The notes below the pieces were generated by a model. It saw only the letters and a program-made list of their open reading frames with translations, was not told the DNA's origin and did no database searches. DNA of 64,000 nucleotides from an uncultured Latescibacterota bacterium (GTDB lineage: Bacteria; Latescibacterota; UBA2968; UBA8231), in NCBI GenBank assembly GCA_951813615.1, contig OX638377.1, positions 1,178,001 through 1,242,000 of the forward strand. Reading direction: 5' to 3'. Each line of letters opens with the position of its first letter. Within the stretch, counting starts at the first letter, position 1. Positions 25,366 to 34,140 of this stretch are shown piece after piece. Both the position numbers and the translations under genes were made by a program.

Positions 25366-27282
25366 ATGCTAAAGACCTGTATCCGACTTGTGCTGGCGCT
25401 CGCTTGGCTGACTAGCGGTGCAGACGCGCTGACGATTTATCGGATCGGTGGTTCGTCGCTGCCGGTGCCGGAGTTGGCCGAGGGGGTAGAATTTGTGCAG
25501 CTCGATTGGGAGGGGGTGGAATCGGCGCAGCACGGCCACGTCGAATCGCTGAATATCGCTGCGGACTTTATTGAGCCAGAGCAACTGGATCCGTCAATAA
25601 ACCTGACACCGCGCCTCAAGGAGCGCGGTGGCCGGGTGCAGACGCTGGTCTGGCGGGGCTGGGAGCAAAGCGGCGACACTGAGGCTGTGCTGTGGGACGA
25701 AGACGTCGAGACCGTCTTCTTGGGCGACGGGCATTGGACGACCTCGGGCATTGGCGTGCGCAATAAAAGCCTGATCTTCGAGTTCGGGGGCAACTTCACG
25801 GTCGAGCGCGTCAAGTTCTATCCGCGCGAGCGCTTTGAGGAAGAGCGCTTTCTGCAACGCTTTATCATCGGCATCAGCGACGGTAATCCGCTCAAGGAAG
25901 GCACGCGCGAATACACTGTGGGCACGCGCGGCTCTTTCATCGACTTCGACATCGTGCATCAGGCCACCGAGAACACGACTCCGGTAGTCGAGCTTGAGCT
26001 GCCGCCGGAACCGATTCGCCGCATGCTCTTTGAAGCACCCGAAAATACCCAAGGCATCTGGGAAATCGCCGAGTTTGAGATCTATGGCAAGGGCTTCACG
26101 CCGACGGCGCGCTACGTGTCCAATGTCCTCGATTTGGGCGGGCGTGCGGCGCTGGGCGAATTAAGCTGGGGCACTCAAGTCGATTCCGGCGCGCAAATCG
26201 AGCTAAGTATGCGCGCTGGCGACGACAGCGATCCGAACACCTATTGGCGCAGCACATTCCGCGGCGACGAGCGGACTCGGCTAGATACCCGGGGGCGACC
26301 TTTGACGCTGCGGTCGTACAACCGGCTGGAGACAGCTCAGCAGGCCGGCATCACGCCCGATACGGAAAATTGGGAGGGCTGGAGTGCGGCCTACGACTTG
26401 GCGTTGGGTAGTGCTTTGATGCAGGGGACGCAACCTCGGCAATTCGTGCAGGTCCGGGCCAACTTCCAGTCCACGGTAGAAGCAGGGGGGCGGCTGCACT
26501 TCGTGCAGTTTGCCGTGTCTAGGCCGCCGATGGCTGCTTTGGTGTTGGCCGAGATTGCGCCCGTTTTGGCGACCACGGGCGTGGCGACCGAGTTCACCTA
26601 TATGCTGCTGCCGCGACTAGAAGCCGAGGACTTGGGGTTCGATACGATTGAGATTGACACGCCGACTCAGGCGGAGGGCATTGACGCGGTGCGCTACAGC
26701 GGCGAAGAGGTCGCCTTTGAGGTGCGGCGGCTCGATGAGCGCGGTTTTGAGGTCGGTGTTCCGCGGATAGACCAAACGCGCGATGGCGAGTTGATTGAGG
26801 TGGTCTTTCGCTGTGAGGTTTTCAAGTTTGGCACCTTGTTCTCGGGCCGCGTGTACGACAGCACTCGGCCGCAGGAGGTGCGCCAAGTGGTGACGCCGGG
26901 CGAAGTGGTCGAGTTGGTCGAGGGCAATACGCTGAGCGTGGGGTTGACCCATATCGCCGGGCAGGTGGTCGGCGCACTCAGGCTCGTGCCAGCGGCGTTT
27001 ACGCCCAATGGAGATCAGATCAACGATGCGGTGCGGATTGAATACGACTTGTTGAATGTGATCGGGAATGCCGAAGTGGCGGGGGTGCTGTACGATTTGC
27101 AGGGGACGCGGATCGGCGAGGTTTTCCGCGGCCCGGCGCAGAGTGGACAGTTTGCCGCCGAGTGGGATGGCCGGGACGGAACGGGTGCTCTGCTGGCTCC
27201 TGGGCTGTACGTGCTGCGCCTTGAGGTAGAGACCGATGGCGGCACCAAGGCTCGCTCGCGCATCGTCTCGCTAGCGTACTAG
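25366..27282 (+). CDS. FlgD-Ig-tailed exoprotein (module, copy 2)
   Basis: A 638-residue secreted protein. Signal peptide about residues 1-22 (MLKTCIRLVLALAWLTSGADA), then a discoidin-like region (FEFGGNFTVERVKFYPRE, about 143), an NWEGWSAAYD motif (about 338), the EIAPVLATTGVATEFTY block (about 395) and a FlgD Ig-like tail from FTPNGDQIND (about 545) to LLAPGLYVLRLEVE. Block order is as in the proteins at 11713, 27296 and 60903. A similar protein follows 13 bases downstream, so this operon carries two exoproteins and no barrel gene. It is likely surface-bound. Function unknown. Confidence 0.8.
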   Translation: MLKTCIRLVLALAWLTSGADALTIYRIGGSSLPVPELAEGVEFVQLDWEGVESAQHGHVESLNIAADFIEPEQLDPSINLTPRLKERGGRVQTLVWRGWEQSGDTEAVLWDEDVETVFLGDGHWTTSGIGVRNKSLIFEFGGNFTVERVKFYPRERFEEERFLQRFIIGISDGNPLKEGTREYTVGTRGSFIDFDIVHQATENTTPVVELELPPEPIRRMLFEAPENTQGIWEIAEFEIYGKGFTPTARYVSNVLDLGGRAALGELSWGTQVDSGAQIELSMRAGDDSDPNTYWRSTFRGDERTRLDTRGRPLTLRSYNRLETAQQAGITPDTENWEGWSAAYDLALGSALMQGTQPRQFVQVRANFQSTVEAGGRLHFVQFAVSRPPMAALVLAEIAPVLATTGVATEFTYMLLPRLEAEDLGFDTIEIDTPTQAEGIDAVRYSGEEVAFEVRRLDERGFEVGVPRIDQTRDGELIEVVFRCEVFKFGTLFSGRVYDSTRPQEVRQVVTPGEVVELVEGNTLSVGLTHIAGQVVGALRLVPAAFTPNGDQINDAVRIEYDLLNVIGNAEVAGVLYDLQGTRIGEVFRGPAQSGQFAAEWDGRDGTGALLAPGLYVLRLEVETDGGTKARSRIVSLAY

Positions 27283-27295
27283 GAGGAGAGGGTTT

Positions 27296-29935
27296 ATGCG
27301 CTACATCGCCGTTGTGTTGCTGTGGGTAGCTGCGGTCCATGCCCAAGGGAGTGGCTACCGGCTCACCGCGGATCAGCTCGTTATCGACCGCGCTGCGCAC
27401 TGGCGTGCCTGGGAGTTTCCGGTGGGTACCCTGACGATCGACAACAGCGGTACGGTGACGCCGTTTGAGCTGCGCCGTAACACGGACGCTACTAAGGACA
27501 TCGTCCACTTCTTGCGCCTGCATCCGCCCGAAGACCTCGCGCGGGAGAAGGCGGCCGAGGAAATCGCGCTTGCGGATGCGATAGAAGCGGGTTCCAATGC
27601 GCCCGGCGTGCTCAATGTGCTCGATGGGGACTTGACCACCTACTGGGAACCTGAGCCGGTTGCGGATGCTGCGGAGTTGGGTTCGCAGTGGTGGTTTACG
27701 GTAGATCTGGGGCGGCTGGTAATCGCCAAGCGCATCGTGCTCAAGTTTGTCGAAGAAGGTCTAGGCGATCCCTTCCTGCAGTACGATGTGCTGATCTCCG
27801 ACGGCGAGGTGCCGGAGAAGTTCATCTCTTCGGAGGAGCCGGAGTTCGATGTGGTGTGGCGGACGTTGAAGCCGAACAAGACCGAGCGGCTGCTGGAAAT
27901 TTCGCTCGGCGAACAGGCGGAGGCCGAGGAGCAGGAACTGTCGGATCAGCCGATCAACGCCCCGCCGACTTCGGCGATCTCGGTGCCGCAGCAAGAATTC
28001 GCCGGCACCGGAGTGCGGCTGGTGCAGGTGGTGGTGCGAGGGTCGGACTTTGAGCGCGGGTTTGAGGTCAGCGAGGAGGAATACGAAGCGCTGCCCTCTG
28101 CCGAGCAGGGCGCGGTCGTCTATTACAAGTTGCAGCGAGACGGGCGGCTGACCGAGGTCGATGAGACAGATTATGCGCAGCTACCCGCCGACCAGCAGGG
28201 CGGGGTCTCCTACTACCGCTGGGAGCGGCCCCGGCTGGCCGAACTCGAAGTTTGGCACGAGGGCGACGACGCGATGATTGCCGCCTTGGCCCGAGGCGGC
28301 GACGTGTTTGCCTCTCAAGGGCTGCCGGTGGGGCGGACCATCGACGGCAACGTGCAGACTTACGTGGATCTGATCTTCTCCTTTAACCGCCAAACCATTC
28401 CCGGTCCCGAAGGCCACCTGAGCTTTGATTTGGGTTCGACGTACTGGATCGACACCTTCCGCATTGCCTACGGCGGTCAGGCGCTCCGTGACCGCTATAG
28501 CTTTGGCTCCTACCGCCTCGACGCCTCGGACGGTGCGCTCAACGCTGATGGCAGCCTCAAATGGACGACCGTGGCCAGCCGTCAGCAGTCGAGTACGCGC
28601 AAGGAGTATGAGGGCCACGACTTTGAACTGATCAAGACGCGCTTTTTCCGCCTAGTGTGGGAGCAAATCATCGTGGCCGTTGGTGGGCACCGGGGATTTC
28701 CCGCTTCGGTGCAACTCTACGGCCAGGGGTTCCAGCCCGAGGTCTGGCTTGAGTCTGGCTTGGTGCGGCTGGGCGGGCGGCGGAACCTGCTGTCGATAGA
28801 ATGGGACGCCGATACGCCGCCGGGCACCAGCGTGCTGGTGCAGACGCGCACGGGTAACGAGTTGAGCGAGGTGCTGCACTATTTCAAAAAGGATGGTACG
28901 GAGATTTCCGAGAAGGAGTACAACAATCCGACGCTGTTGGACATCTTCAAAGGGCCGATTGTCGCCGAGGAGGTGGAGGGGGACGACTGGAGCGGCTGGA
29001 GCCAGCCCTACGAGGATCCAACGGGTAGTGCGATTACCTCGCCTAGTCCGCGCGAGTTCCTCAAGGTGCGGGCGACCATACTGTCTGAGGACCCGGACAT
29101 CAGCGCCGCGCTGCGCTCAATCCGCCTCAATTTTACTGGTCCGGTGGCCCAAGGGCTGACGGGCGAGATTGCGCCGTTCCGAGTCGATTCGCTGGGCGTG
29201 GAGCGTCCCTTTTCCCTGTACGTGCGGCCGCAATTCGACCGCCGCGACCCTGGCTTCGATCAGTTGCTGCTGGTCGCGCCGGGGGATATGGCGCTCGGTT
29301 TTGCGGGGCTGTACGCGGGGCCAGCCGGGGAGGAGCACGAGGTGGAGGGCGTCGAGGTTATTCCCACGGGCGCGGACAGTCTGCGCCTGTCCTTTGCCGA
29401 GATTCGGCCCAATACGGACATTGAAGTCGTGCGCCTCGACTTCAGCACGGCGCTCTTTGGCATGGGTGCGGTGCTACGCGCGTCATTACAGCACAGCGCC
29501 GGGGGCGAGGGCACTTGGCAGCGGGTGGACCCGGGCAACGCGCTCGACGCGGTGGCGGGCAATACGACGACGTTGGTGGGCGATCCGACGAGGGGAGAGC
29601 TGCTACTCGACGTGGAGGTGCGTCCGCCGGCGTTTACGCCCAATGGCGACGGCGTCAACGACCATGCGGTTTTTGCCTTCAAGGTCGTGCGCTTGGACGA
29701 CGATGGCCCGTTGGAAGTTGCCATCTACGATCTGAGCGGTCGGCTTATACGCGAGCTTGCCGAGCAAAGATCGAAGACTACTGGCCAGTACGAGATTGTT
29801 TGGGACGGCACGGACGAACAGGGGGTGCGCGTTCCGCCGGGCGTCTATTGCGCGTTGCTCCGAGTGGCCGTTGACGCCGGGGGATTGAGCGCGGAACGGA
29901 CCGAGGTGCTGCGCACGGTGGCGGTGGCCTATTGA
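27296..29935 (+). CDS. FlgD-Ig-tailed discoidin exoprotein with inserted YYxxxR repeats (copy 3)
   Basis: An 879-residue secreted protein with an AGGAGGAGA ribosome-binding site 7 bases before the ATG and a signal peptide ending near HAQ (residue 18). An F5/8 type C (discoidin) domain is evident around residues 100-180 (LNVLDGDLTTYWEP, WWFTVDLGRLVIAKRI), with a second one around 340-480. Between them sits an unusual tandem repeat of about 28 residues (EEEYEALPSAEQGAVVYYKL, then ETDYAQLPADQQGGVSYYRW). A DDWSGWSQPY motif, the EIAPFRVDSLGVERPF block and the FlgD-Ig tail (FTPNGDGVND to VPPGVYCALL) complete the protein. It is probably an adhesin or glycan-binding surface protein. Confidence 0.8.
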   Translation: MRYIAVVLLWVAAVHAQGSGYRLTADQLVIDRAAHWRAWEFPVGTLTIDNSGTVTPFELRRNTDATKDIVHFLRLHPPEDLAREKAAEEIALADAIEAGSNAPGVLNVLDGDLTTYWEPEPVADAAELGSQWWFTVDLGRLVIAKRIVLKFVEEGLGDPFLQYDVLISDGEVPEKFISSEEPEFDVVWRTLKPNKTERLLEISLGEQAEAEEQELSDQPINAPPTSAISVPQQEFAGTGVRLVQVVVRGSDFERGFEVSEEEYEALPSAEQGAVVYYKLQRDGRLTEVDETDYAQLPADQQGGVSYYRWERPRLAELEVWHEGDDAMIAALARGGDVFASQGLPVGRTIDGNVQTYVDLIFSFNRQTIPGPEGHLSFDLGSTYWIDTFRIAYGGQALRDRYSFGSYRLDASDGALNADGSLKWTTVASRQQSSTRKEYEGHDFELIKTRFFRLVWEQIIVAVGGHRGFPASVQLYGQGFQPEVWLESGLVRLGGRRNLLSIEWDADTPPGTSVLVQTRTGNELSEVLHYFKKDGTEISEKEYNNPTLLDIFKGPIVAEEVEGDDWSGWSQPYEDPTGSAITSPSPREFLKVRATILSEDPDISAALRSIRLNFTGPVAQGLTGEIAPFRVDSLGVERPFSLYVRPQFDRRDPGFDQLLLVAPGDMALGFAGLYAGPAGEEHEVEGVEVIPTGADSLRLSFAEIRPNTDIEVVRLDFSTALFGMGAVLRASLQHSAGGEGTWQRVDPGNALDAVAGNTTTLVGDPTRGELLLDVEVRPPAFTPNGDGVNDHAVFAFKVVRLDDDGPLEVAIYDLSGRLIRELAEQRSKTTGQYEIVWDGTDEQGVRVPPGVYCALLRVAVDAGGLSAERTEVLRTVAVAY

Positions 29936-30102
29936 AGGTTGCGGTCCATTTGCGCGAATCCGCAGTTATTCCCTCACTACTTGCTGAGTCGTTGATCAAA
30001 TATCTACGCGACTTGTGCAATCTGCAGATAATGGCGGAGACTGTGTGCGGTGACCAAGAGCTGGATTATTTCGCTACCTTCGTCGAACAATGGAACGAAT
30101 AA
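29932..30102 (+). CDS. possible small ORF between exoprotein and sulfatase genes
   Basis: A 56-codon frame beginning with TTG in a TTGA overlap with the preceding stop and ending just before the sulfatase ATG (CNLQIMAETVCGDQELDYFA in its second half). It fills almost the entire gap between the two genes and has two Cys residues. No homologue is recognised and there is no independent ribosome-binding site. It may be a remnant of a larger gene. Confidence 0.25.
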   Translation: MKVAVHLRESAVIPSLLAESLIKYLRDLCNLQIMAETVCGDQELDYFATFVEQWNE

Positions 30103-30104
30103 CG

Positions 30105-31553
30105 ATGAGCAATAGACCCAATATTCTTTTTTTGATGGCCGACCAGATGCAGGCTCGCGTGCTCGATCCCGATCACGTCTGCCAAACGCCGTACTTGGAT
30201 CGGCTGGCCGGGGAGGGCGTGCGTTTTACTCGCGCCTATACGCCCAATAATATTTGCTCGCCGACCCGGGCAAGCCTGATGACCGGGTTGATGCCGCACA
30301 ACCACGGGGTGCTGGAAGTGCTCTATCCCAAGGTGCCGGATTTACATGCGCTGCGCACCGATAAGGAGCATTGGGCCGAGCGCATGGTGGACGCTGGCTA
30401 TCGCACGGGGTATTTCGGCAAGTGGCACATCGAGCGCGATAATGCGCTGGGTCGCTTTGGCTGGCAGGTCAACGGAGTCAGAGGCGGTGCGCTTTTCAAT
30501 GATTTGGTCGCCGAGGTGCTGGGAGATAGGCCGCTGCGGCCGGAGTGCGATCCGGCGCATTATCTCGAAGCGCCGCACGGCTATGGTCCCCATCTGTTCT
30601 ACGGGGTGACCGACCGGCCGGCGGAAGAGCGCAGCATGGGGCTGACGACGACGCTGGCGCTGCGTTATCTGGAAGAAGTGGTACAAGGGGACGATCCGTG
30701 GTGTGCTTTCGTCAGCTTTGAGGAGCCGCACGATCCCTTTATCGCCGGCCGCGAATGGTATGAACACTATGCGAATCAAGAGCTGCCGCCGCCGCCCAAT
30801 GCCGATGATGACTTGGCGGACCGACCGGGGCTTTATCGGCGGGCGCAGGGCATTTGGCGTCAGCTCAACGAGGAGCACAAGCGCGCGGCGCGGGCGTGTT
30901 ATTTTGCGTCGATTAGCGAAATAGATGCCCAATTTGGGCGGGTGATTGACTTTCTCGAAGGGATGGGTAAACTCGACGACACGATTGTTGTGATGTGTGC
31001 CGACCACGGGGATTTGTTGGGAGCGCACGGTCTGTTCTTCAAGGATATTTCCGCTTTTGAAGAAGTGTATCAAGTGCCGCTTATTGTGCGTGGGCCTAAC
31101 ATTGCGAAGAATGCTATTTGTCAGGGCCGAGTTGGCTTGCACGATCTGTGCCCGACGTTGTTGGAACTGGCCGACTGCGAGCCTATTGATGGGGCCGACT
31201 CACGCTCTTTTGTCGGGCTGTTGCGGGAACCGGCGAAGATCGCCGATGAATGGACCCGAGGTTATGCCGAATACTTTGGCAATCGCCATCGGCTGACGCA
31301 GCGGGTGGTGTGGGACGGGCCGTGGAAGTTTGTGTTTAATGGCTTTGATTTCGACGAGTTGTACCAGCTAGACGAAGACCCCTATGAAATGAAGAATCTG
31401 GCGCAGGATCCCGCCTATGACGAGCAGGTCAAAAAAATGACGCGGCTCTATTGGCGCTATGCCCGAGATACGGGCGACACGCCGCTTTTTGAAACGCTCT
31501 ATCCCGCGCTGCGTTTGGGTGCGGTGGGGCCGCTGGCGGCGGATGAAGATTAG
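30105..31553 (+). CDS. type I sulfatase
   Basis: A 482-residue arylsulfatase-family enzyme, without a signal peptide. Near residue 45 is the formylglycine motif CSPTRAS, whose Cys is matured to formylglycine by a separate enzyme not seen here. Other active-site elements are the N-terminal metal-binding strand (ILFLMADQMQ), GKWH near residue 102 and ADHGDLLGAHG near 302. An in-frame ATG at 30090 is possible, but the ATG at 30105 starts the conserved part. It would hydrolyse sulfate esters. Choline-sulfatase-like and glycan sulfatases share this size, and the neighbours suggest a carbohydrate. It is the first gene of the catabolic island. Confidence 0.88.
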   Translation: MSNRPNILFLMADQMQARVLDPDHVCQTPYLDRLAGEGVRFTRAYTPNNICSPTRASLMTGLMPHNHGVLEVLYPKVPDLHALRTDKEHWAERMVDAGYRTGYFGKWHIERDNALGRFGWQVNGVRGGALFNDLVAEVLGDRPLRPECDPAHYLEAPHGYGPHLFYGVTDRPAEERSMGLTTTLALRYLEEVVQGDDPWCAFVSFEEPHDPFIAGREWYEHYANQELPPPPNADDDLADRPGLYRRAQGIWRQLNEEHKRAARACYFASISEIDAQFGRVIDFLEGMGKLDDTIVVMCADHGDLLGAHGLFFKDISAFEEVYQVPLIVRGPNIAKNAICQGRVGLHDLCPTLLELADCEPIDGADSRSFVGLLREPAKIADEWTRGYAEYFGNRHRLTQRVVWDGPWKFVFNGFDFDELYQLDEDPYEMKNLAQDPAYDEQVKKMTRLYWRYARDTGDTPLFETLYPALRLGAVGPLAADED

Positions 31554-31591
31554 GACTGAGACGAGATCTCACAAAAACAGAGGAGCTAGCG

Positions 31592-32752
31592 ATGGCACGA
31601 GATATCAAGATCACCCGTATCACTACGACGCATTTCAACTACGAAATCGCCGATATGGAGTTGGAGGAGCAATTGGGCTTCGACACGGTCTATAGAAAAG
31701 GAGGCCGTCTGCCTCAGAGTGGCGGCTTCCTGACCATCGAGACCAGCGCCGGGGTCAGCGGCACTGCGCCCGGCGGCATCGACGGCCGCACGGCGCAGTA
31801 CTTGCTCGGTCACAACCCGCTGGACCGCGAGATCATCTGGCACGATCTCAAGCGCTCGCGGCGCGGCCAGGACGGCACGCCACCCGGCGCGGTGGACACC
31901 GCGCTATGGGATTTTGCCGGCAAGCTCTACGACGCGCCGATTTACGAGCTTTTGGGCGGGGGCTGGCGCAAAAAGTTGCCGGCCTACGCTTCGACCTACC
32001 ACGGCGACGAAAACGGCGGTTTGACGACACCGGACGACTTCGCGCAATTCGCGCTGCGCTGCAAGGAACAATACGGCTACCCGGCGTTTAAGATCCACGG
32101 CTGGGTCAACGGGCCGATCGACCGTGAAGTAGCAGCGGTGTTAGCCATCCGCGCAGCGGTGGGCGACGATATGGACCTGTTGCTCGATCCGGCCGGGTGT
32201 TTTCCCACGTTTGAGGATGTGCTCAAGGTGGGTCGTGCCTGCGACGAGGCGCGCTATATGTGGTATGAAGATCCGTTCAGGGGCGGCGGGTTTTCGCGCT
32301 TTGCCCATGTCAAGCTGCGCGAGCTTATCAAGACGCCGATGCTGATGGGCGAACACGTGCGCGGGCTGGAGGCCAAGGCCGATACGATTACCGCTGGTGC
32401 CACTGACTTCGTGCGCGCCAATAGCAGTGTCGATGGCGGCATTACCGGGGTGATGAAGATCGCCGCTATGGCCGAGTCGCACGGGTTGGACGTGGAATTA
32501 CACGGCGGCAGTCTGGCGCACCGCCATATCATGGCGACTTTGCGCAATGCCAATTATTACGAGTTGGGCTTGGTACACCCTCTGGTCAACGATACCAAGC
32601 CAGCGGTTTACAGCGAGCGGCGCTGGCTCGACGAGTTGGATTCAGTGGATGAAAATGGCTGTGTGGAAGTGCCGGAGGGGGCGGGTTTGGGCGTGGAGGT
32701 GGACTGGGATTGGATCGAGGATCACAAGACGGGGGGGAAGGTTTACGAGTAG
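31592..32752 (+). CDS. enolase-superfamily (mandelate racemase/muconate lactonizing-like) enzyme
   Basis: A 386-residue protein with the two-domain layout of the enolase superfamily: N-terminal capping domain and a TIM barrel. Catalytic features visible: AFKIHGW (Lys on strand 2, about residue 168), LLLDPAG (first metal ligand Asp), WYEDPF (second), MGEHVRG (third, Glu) and ELHGGSLAHRHIM near the end, where the general acid/base His usually lies. Members abstract the proton alpha to a carboxylate, often in sugar-acid dehydration. An AGAGGAGC ribosome-binding site precedes the ATG. Precise substrate is unknown. Confidence 0.85.
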   Translation: MARDIKITRITTTHFNYEIADMELEEQLGFDTVYRKGGRLPQSGGFLTIETSAGVSGTAPGGIDGRTAQYLLGHNPLDREIIWHDLKRSRRGQDGTPPGAVDTALWDFAGKLYDAPIYELLGGGWRKKLPAYASTYHGDENGGLTTPDDFAQFALRCKEQYGYPAFKIHGWVNGPIDREVAAVLAIRAAVGDDMDLLLDPAGCFPTFEDVLKVGRACDEARYMWYEDPFRGGGFSRFAHVKLRELIKTPMLMGEHVRGLEAKADTITAGATDFVRANSSVDGGITGVMKIAAMAESHGLDVELHGGSLAHRHIMATLRNANYYELGLVHPLVNDTKPAVYSERRWLDELDSVDENGCVEVPEGAGLGVEVDWDWIEDHKTGGKVYE

Positions 32753-32787
32753 CGCACGGTGGCGTAATAATCCGATGCGAGAAAAGC

Positions 32788-33027
32788 ATGACTATGCACC
32801 GCTTAGAGCCTATTCGCACTGAAGCTGATCACGCACAGGCTATGGCCCGTATTGATGAACTATGGGGATCGCCCGCAGGCACTCCGCAGGGGGATGAATT
32901 AAAAGCCTTATTTCTGCTAGTAGAAGCCTATGAGTGTGAGTGTTATCCGGTGCCTGATGTAGATCCGTTTACCGCTATTGAGTTCGCTATGGACCAAGAA
33001 GGGTCGGGCATGTCGCATGAGGATTGA
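32788..33027 (+). pseudogene. truncated HigA-like antitoxin lacking its HTH
   Basis: A 79-residue frame matching the N-terminal part of HigA-type antitoxins: EPIRTEADHAQAMARIDELW, GTPQGDELKAL, LVEAYE and the DPFTAIEFAMDQ run that leads into the helix-turn-helix. The frame ends at MSHED just where that domain should begin. A one-base shift would continue into the frame of the next ORF (TLQEECETLQ), so a frameshift or deletion has removed the DNA-binding domain. No HigB toxin is nearby. Confidence 0.55.
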
Positions 33028-33074
33028 CGCTTCAGGAAGAGTGCGAAACTTTACAAAACCAAAGGAGCTTATTA

Positions 33075-33338
33075 ATGGCAAAGACAACCGTCGAAGTCCC
33101 CGATCACAAAATGGCAGAGCTGGAAGCCTACAAAGATCGTCTAGGCGATTTATTGTTGCTGGGGTTGTCCCAAGTCAAAATCCAGGAGGCACTGTTATTC
33201 TATAAGCGGGGGCTTATCTCGATTGGCCGGGCAGCAGAAATTGCCGGTCTGACAGAACAGGAAGTAGTACAACAGGCTCGGGCCTTTGGAATCCAACCCC
33301 GCTGGAGTGAGACCCAAGTTCAAGAAGAATTGGCGTGA
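33075..33338 (+). CDS. UPF0175-type antitoxin
   Basis: An 87-residue protein from the ATG at 33075, preceded by AAAGGAGC 8 bases upstream. A TTG at 33024 opens the same frame but adds unconserved residues. The layout is that of UPF0175 antitoxins: an N-terminal strand for ribbon-helix-helix-like dimerisation, a central LLLLGLSQVKIQEALLFYKRGLISIGRAAEIAGL stretch written here in part only (VKIQEALLFYKRGLIS), and a winged end. Its stop overlaps a truncated PIN toxin (GTGA). The pair has kept the antitoxin and lost most of the toxin. Confidence 0.75.
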   Translation: MAKTTVEVPDHKMAELEAYKDRLGDLLLLGLSQVKIQEALLFYKRGLISIGRAAEIAGLTEQEVVQQARAFGIQPRWSETQVQEELA

Positions 33339-33478
33339 AGGTCTTTTGTAATTCCGGCCCTCTAATGGCACTAGGTAAAATTGGTGCTTTGGATATTCTT
33401 TTTCGGCTATTCGGTCAGGTAAGTATCCCCACAAATGTTCATCGAGAGGTCGTCCTCGAGGGAGAAAAAAATGATTGA
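33335..33478 (+). pseudogene. truncated DUF3368 PIN-domain toxin
   Basis: A 47-codon frame starting GTG in a GTGA overlap with the antitoxin. It reads VFCNSGPLMALGKIGALDIL, then FRLFGQVSIPTNVHREVV, which is the beginning of DUF3368 PIN toxins (N-terminal acidic strand, then the IP-xxV-xxE(V) helix). It ends right after EVVLEGEKND, and the ATG of the next gene lies inside its last codons. About two-thirds of the domain, including the later acidic residues, is missing. Confidence 0.65.
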
Positions 33479-34136
33479 TCTGAGCAAGTACCGCATTGTC
33501 GACCTATCGCACGAGATGATTCCCGGAGAGCAGAAAATCGACGGGCACTACCTGCACGGCGAGCCCTTTTTCGGTCGCTCCGTGGAGGTGCAGGAGTTTA
33601 TGGCCTACGGGGCTCGGATGCACTTCATTCAGAGTCAGACGCACAATGGCACGCACTGCGAGGGAGCCTACAAATACCTCGATGAAGGACCGGACATGGC
33701 CGGCATGCCATTGGCCTCGTACATTGGCGAGGCCGTGGTCTGCGATCTGTCGCACAAGGGGATAGGAGAGGGAATCCGCGCCGACGAATTTCGCCAAGCA
33801 GGAGTGAAAAGCGGCGATATTGTGCTGGTGCGCACCAACCCCGAACACGGCGGAGAGCTACCCTACTTTGAAGCCGATGTGCTGGATTTTTTTATTGAAA
33901 CGCGGATCAAATTGCTGGCCTCGGGCGGCAATTTGTACTACGGTCCATCCACTGTGCCCAACGCCCACATCGATGCCGAGCGCCGGCTGCTGGAAGAGGG
34001 CATTCCCATGGTGGACGCCCTCTTGGGGCTGGAGCAACTGACAAAGGACCGCGTCTTTTTCATCGCCCTGCCGCTCAAGATGCAGCGGGTCACGGCTAGT
34101 TGGACTCGGGCCATTGCGCTAGAAGAGATCGATTGA
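33471..34136 (+). CDS. cyclase-family (kynurenine formamidase-like) metal hydrolase
   Basis: A 221-residue protein of the cyclase/kynurenine formamidase family (PF04199). It starts at the ATG at 33471 after GAGGGAG. The hallmark is SQTHNGTHCEGAYKY near residue 60, a variant of HxGTHxDxPxH with Glu in place of the usual Asp. A second His-rich area (CDLSHKGIGE near 90) follows. Members hydrolyse amide or lactone bonds in small molecules. It ends 4 bases before the convergent dioxygenase gene. The substrate is unknown; Cys after the second His is unusual. Confidence 0.8.
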   Translation: MIDLSKYRIVDLSHEMIPGEQKIDGHYLHGEPFFGRSVEVQEFMAYGARMHFIQSQTHNGTHCEGAYKYLDEGPDMAGMPLASYIGEAVVCDLSHKGIGEGIRADEFRQAGVKSGDIVLVRTNPEHGGELPYFEADVLDFFIETRIKLLASGGNLYYGPSTVPNAHIDAERRLLEEGIPMVDALLGLEQLTKDRVFFIALPLKMQRVTASWTRAIALEEID

Positions 34137-34140
34137 GCGC

